DNA of 64,000 bases from Rufibacter sp. DG15C (GTDB lineage Bacteria; Bacteroidota; Bacteroidia; Cytophagales; Hymenobacteraceae). The position numbers and the translations under genes were made by a program. The stretch lies in the NCBI RefSeq assembly GCF_001577755.1, contig NZ_CP010776.1, positions 2,542,001-2,606,000 of the forward strand, read 5' to 3'. The stretch's first letter is position 1, and the number at the start of each line of letters is the position of its first letter. Positions 59,760-64,000 of this stretch are shown one piece after another. Under the pieces are notes generated by a model. That model had not been told where the DNA came from. It did not search any database and saw only the letters and a program-made list of their open reading frames with translations.

Positions 59760-60863
59760 CTATTTTTGAACAGAGTCTATGATGTCATTCACCGGAGAAG
59801 TGGGCGGCACAATGTCCTTCACGTTCTCAATCAGCTCCACCGCCTCGGCGTGGTCTTCATGGTTCGCTTCTGGAATGTCATGATCATCGGCTTCCAGTGG
59901 TTCATAATTAAGCCTAATGAAGATAGGAAAATGGTCTGAACCAAACTTGGGCAGGCGTTGCAAGCGTATCAGCCTAAACGCCGGGTCATAAAAGATATGG
60001 TCCAATGAATACCTAAAGAAGGGCACCAGCGCATTATAGGTATTATAGAATCCACGACCAATGCGCGGGTCCAGCAAGCCGCTTATCTTCCTGAAGAGAT
60101 TGGTGGAGTAAGACCAAGCCACATCATTCAAATCGCCGGCCACAATGCTGGCCCACGGCGAGGCCTTCGCCATCTTGGCGACCGTCAATAATTCAGCTTC
60201 TCTGGTGTCTGTGTCCTTGTTAAGATGCGGCGGTTGCGGATGCACCGTGAACAAGTCAAACTTCTTACCGGTGGGCAGTTCCACAATGGCATAAAAAGAC
60301 GGAATGCCTTCCTCTACCAGATAGCGCACGTCCACGTGGCTCAAGGGAAACTTACTAAAGAACATCATGCCGTAGGTGTTCTCCAGAGGCTTCTTGATGG
60401 AGTAGGGGTACCGCTCATCAAACTCTTCCATGGCCGTGGCCCAGCGCTGGTTGGGTTCATTGACCAGCAGCATGTCTGGGTCTGTTTCCTTCACCAGTTT
60501 TAAAAAAGGCGCGTGATTGGTATTGGACATGCGCACATTAGAAATCATGAACCCAAACGAGTTCTTGGGCGCCTTTATCTTAGACCGTAGCGCCTGCACC
60601 CGCACAAATGGGGTGTATTTGTACACATGGATGAGTTCATTGAGAATGGCAATGACCAAAAGCCCTCCAAACAGCTTGGCTGCTATGGTTTCATACCCAT
60701 AAAAATAGCCGTACGCCCCCAGGACAAAGGTGCAGAAAACGGCAACTTGTACACGCGGGAAATCCAATACCCTAATCCACCAATAGGTGCTTTTAACCAG
60801 GGTAAGCAACGAGGCCATAATCATAAGGCCACCAAATAGTTCAAGGGCAAATTTCATACGCAA
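59760..60863 (-). CDS. Endonuclease/exonuclease/phosphatase family membrane protein
   Basis: This 367-residue protein has three N-terminal membrane helices in residues 6-88 (LFGGLMIMASLLTLVKSTYW, AVFCTFVLGAYGYFYGYETI, LLVIAILNELIHVYKYTPFV). An EEP domain follows at about 105-330: SNVRMSNTNHAPFLKLVKET, PDMLLVNEPNQRWATAMEEF, DLFTVHPQPP, IVAGDLNDVAWS and the C-terminal FGSDHFPIFIRLNY. The catalytic Glu, Asp-x-Asn and Asp-His of the EEP fold are present. The catalytic domain probably faces the periplasm. The C-terminal 40 residues are acidic. Confidence 0.88.
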   Translation of the reverse strand: MRMKFALELFGGLMIMASLLTLVKSTYWWIRVLDFPRVQVAVFCTFVLGAYGYFYGYETIAAKLFGGLLVIAILNELIHVYKYTPFVRVQALRSKIKAPKNSFGFMISNVRMSNTNHAPFLKLVKETDPDMLLVNEPNQRWATAMEEFDERYPYSIKKPLENTYGMMFFSKFPLSHVDVRYLVEEGIPSFYAIVELPTGKKFDLFTVHPQPPHLNKDTDTREAELLTVAKMAKASPWASIVAGDLNDVAWSYSTNLFRKISGLLDPRIGRGFYNTYNALVPFFRYSLDHIFYDPAFRLIRLQRLPKFGSDHFPIFIRLNYEPLEADDHDIPEANHEDHAEAVELIENVKDIVPPTSPVNDIIDSVQK

Positions 60864-60953
60864 GGCATTGATAGAGTCGGGTACAAATACTCAGAAAGGG
60901 CAAGGAAAGTTGTCTTCTTGAAAACAAGGAAATTTTACTGGACAATCCAACTT

Positions 60954-60993
60954 CGTTTTTGGCCTGTTTTCTGGGAAATAAGCCTAAAAAGGG
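60954..60993. repeat. Palindromic element, copy 26
   Basis: CGTTTTTGGCCTGTTTTCTG / GGAAATAAGCCTAAAAAGGG. Confidence 0.8.
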
Positions 60994-61108
60994 CCTTTCT
61001 GCACGTATGTGATTTTATACGATGCCTTGCCTCAGAAAGTGTTGCCTCCTAGTACTTTTAGCAGATAATGCATAAGTATTTACAACCTGATAATAGGAGT
61101 AAAGACAA

Positions 61109-61156
61109 AAATCCGTTTTCGGGCTGATTCCTGGAAATCAGCCCGAAAACGGATTT
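61109..61156. repeat. Palindromic element, copy 27
   Basis: AAATCCGTTTTCGGGCTGAT / ATCAGCCCGAAAACGGATTT around TCCTGGAA. The 21-bp arms are exact. It lies 21 bp beyond the minus-strand gldH stop. Confidence 0.9.
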
Positions 61157-61177
61157 AAAAAATGACGGCGGTTGCTT

Positions 61178-61663
61178 TTAAGGAGCTAACTTTTCTACGC
61201 GTACCCCAATGGCCATCATAGACGGCAAAGGGTCTTGGCGCATGTATTGGCTTACCTTGAGCTGGTATTTGCCTGTCTTGGCGAAGCGTACATTTTTCAA
61301 AGCCCTGAACTGGTGGTCAAAGATATCACCGGCGCCGCTGCCTTTGGGTTCCCCGGTCTTAGGGTCCATCAAGAACATTTCATGCAGGGCTGAGCTGACC
61401 TGTTTGCCGTCTGGCCCAATGAGGTAATGTCGCAGGTACAGGTTATAAAATTGGTAGCTCACCGCGTTGCGCACATTAAAGTACACATTGTATTGCTTCG
61501 TCGTGTCTTTGATCTCAAAGGTGAAGGTAGGCGTGAGCTTGACCGGCCATTGGTTATTAGGCAAGTCCTGGTTTTCTTCAAACACGCGGTTGGCGTCACA
61601 GCTGCCCAGTGTCCAGCTGAGGCACAGAAGTATTGCTAAAGTTAAGAAGCGGTTCATTTTCAT
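61178..61663 (-). CDS. gldH: Gliding motility lipoprotein GldH
   Basis: This 161-residue protein has a lipobox signal (MKMNRFLTLAILLCLSWTLG followed by SCDAN). The mature part matches GldH: VFEENQDLPNNQWPVKLTPT, FTFEIKDTTKQYNVYFNVRN, YQFYNLYLRHYLIGPDGKQV and a C-terminal GKYQLKVSQYMRQDPLPSMM. GldH is required for gliding motility and associated type IX functions in Bacteroidota, although gldH occurs in non-gliding members too. It overlaps the upstream PSP1 gene by 4 bp (ATGA), a common gene pair in this phylum. Confidence 0.92.
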   Translation of the reverse strand: MKMNRFLTLAILLCLSWTLGSCDANRVFEENQDLPNNQWPVKLTPTFTFEIKDTTKQYNVYFNVRNAVSYQFYNLYLRHYLIGPDGKQVSSALHEMFLMDPKTGEPKGSGAGDIFDHQFRALKNVRFAKTGKYQLKVSQYMRQDPLPSMMAIGVRVEKLAP

Positions 61664-63402
61664 GAGGCGTCTGCGTTAGAAGGTCCAGCGGTGTTTTCAG
61701 CGCCGCCGTTGCCGCCACCCGGTTTACGGTTGCGGTTATTGCGGTTACGGTTACGTCTTGGGCGGTTCTGGCCCTCTGGTCTTGGCCCGCGCTCTTCAGG
61801 AGAACCAAGTGCGGCGGCTTGGGGAGTGCCTTCTCCCGCAGCGGCGTCAATAGGCGCTGCGGCTTGAGCTTGCGGACGCGGACCGCGTTCTCCTGGCACG
61901 CGTTGCCCCTGCGGACGTTCCTGTCTTGGCGGCCTGCTTCCTTCTGGACGCGGCGCACGGTTGCCACCTTCACGCTCTGGCCGTGGTGCGCGTTCCTCTC
62001 TTGGAGCTCGCTCCTCTTGCGGAGCCGCTGTTCTGTTTTGGTCGCGGTCTGGGCGGTTTCTGCCCTCAGGACGGTTGCCGGTTCTTTCTGGTCTGGCAGG
62101 TCTTCCCTCAGAAGATGTTCTTTCTGTTCTTCCTTGTCTTTCTGGCCTAGTAGTAGCAGTTCCTGCTTGGCCCGTAGGACGGTCACGGCGCACTTCTGGG
62201 GTTGGGGCGGCATTGGCCAATACCTCAGTGGCATTGTTGTTTTCAGGGCCGCCTTTCTTTTTCTTTTTGCGCTTCTTCTTGTTCTTGCCGTATTGGTCGT
62301 CCAGGCGGTCTAGGTTGCCTTCCAGGGCTTCTACAAAGTCCACCACTTCAGGCTGCTGTTGCTTCACCTCTTCGGCTAGGTTTTCTGGCATTTCGCCGGC
62401 GGCGTTCATCTTCAACACCTCATGCACGCGGTCTACCGTCACCGGGAACCAGTTGCTGTCTCCGCGGTAGCCGAACCACATGATGCGTCTGAAGATGTCT
62501 GTCTTTTGCAGGAAGGCGTCTCCGGCTTTGGTTTGCAATGGGCGGTTCACGTTAGGAATGTCTTTTAGGGCTTCCATGTACGTCTCCAACTCATAGTTTA
62601 AGCAGCACTTGAGACGTCCGCACTGGCCCGACAGTTTACTAGGATTCAATGACAAGTTCTGGTAGCGCGCTGCGGTGGTGGACACACTTCTAAAATCAGT
62701 GAGCCAGGTAGAGCAGCACAGTTCGCGTCCGCAGGAGCCAATACCACCTAAGCGGCCGGCCTCATGACGTAAGCTGATCTGGCGCATCTCCACGCGTATC
62801 TTAAACTCCTCGGCCAGCTTTTTAATCAACTCCCTGAAGTCTACTCGGTCATCTGCTGAATAGAAGAAAGTGGCTTTGGTTTTGTCTGCCTGGTACTCTA
62901 CGTCAGAGAGCTTCATCTTAAGCTTGAGCTCCTGGATGATGGCTCTTGCGCGGTACATGGTAGTAGATTCCTGCTCCCGGGCATGGTTGAATTTCTCCAT
63001 GTCCTTCTCAGTGGCCACGCGGTAGATACTGCGTATCTCCTCGTTGTTCTGCACCTTTTTCTTGTTCATCTGCAGGCGCACTAATTCGCCTTTCAAGGAC
63101 ACGTGGCCAATATGGTGGCCGTTGGGTACGTCTACTACCACGGCATCGCCGGTAATGAGGGGCAGGTGGTTGATGTTCCGGAAGAACTCTTTGCGTCCTC
63201 CCTTGAACCGTATCTCCACTATATCAAACTCTTTGAAAGACACGGGTATTTCCATGTCTGAGAGCCAGTCAAATACATTTAACCGGTTACAGCCTCCCGT
63301 GCTGCAACCGCCGTTGCTTTTACAGCCCGCTACTACCTCTGTGCCTTCTGCACTGGTCATTTTGGTGCCGCAACCGCCACTAGAACATGAACTACATCCC
63401 AC
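61660..63402 (-). CDS. PSP1/RicT-like protein with disordered C-terminal extension
   Basis: This 580-residue protein has a Cys-rich N-terminus (residues 1-40, with CSSCSSGGCG and CKSNGGCSTGGC). A PSP1/RicT-type core at about 55-370 follows (VEIRFKGGRKEFFRN, VRLQMNKKKVQNNEEI, and the cluster GSCGRELCCSTWLTDFRSVS with CGRLKCCLNYELETYM). The C-terminal 200 residues are low complexity, rich in Arg, Pro, Glu and Gly (GRNRPDRDQNR, RNRNNRNRK), so disordered and probably RNA- or partner-binding. PSP1/RicT proteins regulate RNA processing complexes in Firmicutes; the Bacteroidota role is not established. It is translationally coupled to gldH. Confidence 0.88.
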   Translation of the reverse strand: MGCSSCSSGGCGTKMTSAEGTEVVAGCKSNGGCSTGGCNRLNVFDWLSDMEIPVSFKEFDIVEIRFKGGRKEFFRNINHLPLITGDAVVVDVPNGHHIGHVSLKGELVRLQMNKKKVQNNEEIRSIYRVATEKDMEKFNHAREQESTTMYRARAIIQELKLKMKLSDVEYQADKTKATFFYSADDRVDFRELIKKLAEEFKIRVEMRQISLRHEAGRLGGIGSCGRELCCSTWLTDFRSVSTTAARYQNLSLNPSKLSGQCGRLKCCLNYELETYMEALKDIPNVNRPLQTKAGDAFLQKTDIFRRIMWFGYRGDSNWFPVTVDRVHEVLKMNAAGEMPENLAEEVKQQQPEVVDFVEALEGNLDRLDDQYGKNKKKRKKKKKGGPENNNATEVLANAAPTPEVRRDRPTGQAGTATTRPERQGRTERTSSEGRPARPERTGNRPEGRNRPDRDQNRTAAPQEERAPREERAPRPEREGGNRAPRPEGSRPPRQERPQGQRVPGERGPRPQAQAAAPIDAAAGEGTPQAAALGSPEERGPRPEGQNRPRRNRNRNNRNRKPGGGNGGAENTAGPSNADAS

Positions 63403-63718
63403 AGGTAAATTCCTTTATATAGATAATTCTTGTTTTCAAACTATTGGTCTCTGCTGCCTGCCAGGCAACGTCTCCCTCCCAAACTACATGATGATGTTCT
63501 GCTTGTCTATAAACTGGTTACAGCATCTGGCATCTGGGAAGGTAAGACAATCCGGGCCATAAACGGCCATTCCGAAGGCCCTAATTAACAAATATAATAA
63601 CTTAATCCGAATAGGTGGGCACTCTTTTGCTAGTTATCCACATACTGGTTTTGGCTTGTTTTGGAGGAATCAGGCTAAAAATGAGGGTGTTTTGGGAGAG
63701 AACTAGCTAGTTTTTTGA
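63403..63718. other. Intergenic region upstream of the PSP1-like gene
   Basis: No gene was recognised. It contains a palindromic element at 63648 and the probable promoter of the PSP1-gldH operon. Confidence 0.4.
63648..63685. repeat. Palindromic element, copy 28
   Basis: GGTTTTGGCTTGTTTTGG / AGGAATCAGGCTAAAAATG. A moderately diverged copy. Confidence 0.6.
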
Positions 63719-64000
63719 TTAGGCTTTCTTGAAAAACAGGGCTAAGATTCTAGGGGTGGTGCTTCTGTCATCACCGTCAAAATATTCTTGCATGCTTTCC
63801 AGGGCTAACCCATTTTGTTGGGCCGCCTGTATGAAGTCACAGACATGGTGGGTGAAGCAAGTGAGTTCTACACGGCCATTAGGCGTGTCAAATCTAGCCT
63901 TGGTACCAGCGTATTGTTTGAACGGGTGTAGTTCGCCCACATAGACATAGCCGTTGGAGGGCAACACTTGGGCTGCTTTTTGAAAGATGGGTTCTAGCTG
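63719..64000 (-). CDS. SAM-dependent methyltransferase, C-terminal part (runs off the window)
   Basis: The minus-strand frame is open from the window edge to 63719. The visible 93 codons include QLEPIFQKAAQVLPSNGYVY, VGELHPFKQYAGTKARFDT, FTHHVCDFIQAAQQNGLALE and a final ILALFFKKA. The GELHPFKQY / FTHHV arrangement is the C-terminal half of class I methyltransferases of UbiE/Methyltransf_11 type. The SAM-binding motifs would lie beyond the window. The gene is truncated by the window edge. Confidence 0.75.
   Translation of the reverse strand, partial: QLEPIFQKAAQVLPSNGYVYVGELHPFKQYAGTKARFDTPNGRVELTCFTHHVCDFIQAAQQNGLALESMQEYFDGDDRSTTPRILALFFKKA

Larger units (their letters stand above)
60864..61177. 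other. Intergenic region with two palindromic elements
   Basis: No gene was found between the EEP gene and gldH. The stretch contains two copies of the palindromic element (60954, 61109). The second copy is a near-perfect palindrome just before the gldH stop and probably terminates it. Confidence 0.5.

Noticed and set aside
1-64000. rRNA, tRNA, prophage or integron structures
   Set aside because: No tRNA cloverleaf with a T-loop GTTCRA motif, no rRNA-like sequence, and no integrase, terminase or capsid-type protein was recognised in the window.

Overview
The window is about 64 kb of a chromosome from a Bacteroidota bacterium, most likely order Cytophagales and family Hymenobacteraceae (Rufibacter/Pontibacter-like). 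The family-level placement is an inference from gene content: gldH, fused SecDF, BatD, FAS1, YceI and DUF6799-type proteins, a TonB receptor behind a TPP riboswitch, TAnnTTTG-type -7 promoter elements, and starts without Shine-Dalgarno sequences. No rRNA, tRNA, CRISPR array, prophage or insertion-sequence transposase was found. Both ends cut a gene: a minus-strand conserved protein at 1-676 and a minus-strand methyltransferase at 63719-64000.

Layout. 1-10 kb: FAS1 protein, MFS permease, YitT protein, thioredoxin-like lipoprotein, dicarboxylate symporter, dipeptide epimerase, DUF6799-like protein, DedA protein and a MarR regulator next to a YceI protein. 10.9-13.6 kb: promoter, TPP riboswitch and TonB receptor. 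13.9-15.9 kb: glutaryl-CoA dehydrogenase-like enzyme and sterol desaturase family protein. 16-23.3 kb: a small regulated island with three YceI-type proteins, a porin-like protein, a PAS histidine kinase, a receiver-Crp/Fnr fusion regulator and a catalytically incomplete D-lactate-dehydrogenase-like protein, bounded by two paralogous 109-residue proteins. 23.5-48.5 kb: mostly housekeeping genes (ruvB, queG, aroC, nfu, secDF, udk, rdgB, rpmE2, holB, hemC) mixed with transporters and a pair of ferritin-like proteins. 48.6-54.6 kb: helix-hairpin-helix protein, a very large UPF1-like helicase and a lipoprotein. 54.7-57.5 kb: NmrA-like oxidoreductase and an ArsR / SRPBCC-VOC / DoxX operon. 57.6-64 kb: a giant Gly/Ser/Tyr low-complexity protein, an EEP-family phosphatase, gldH and a PSP1/RicT-like protein with a disordered tail.

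Two patterns stand out. First, a dispersed palindromic element of about 40 bp (CGTTTTTGGCCTG ... CAGGCCAAAAACG) occurs about 30 times. Most copies lie between genes, many within 2-6 nt of a stop codon, but at least two and perhaps four copies lie inside coding sequences, all read in one frame to give a peptide like FPENRPKT. This resembles the behaviour of Rickettsia palindromic elements. Second, the 16-23 kb island carries three FNR-type boxes (TTGAT-N4-ATCAA-like). In each case the box centre lies 55 bp from the centre of a TAnnTTTG -7 element, the geometry of a class I Crp/Fnr activator. The targets are two yceI genes and the D-LDH-like gene, which suggests a local regulon of the receiver-Crp fusion protein.
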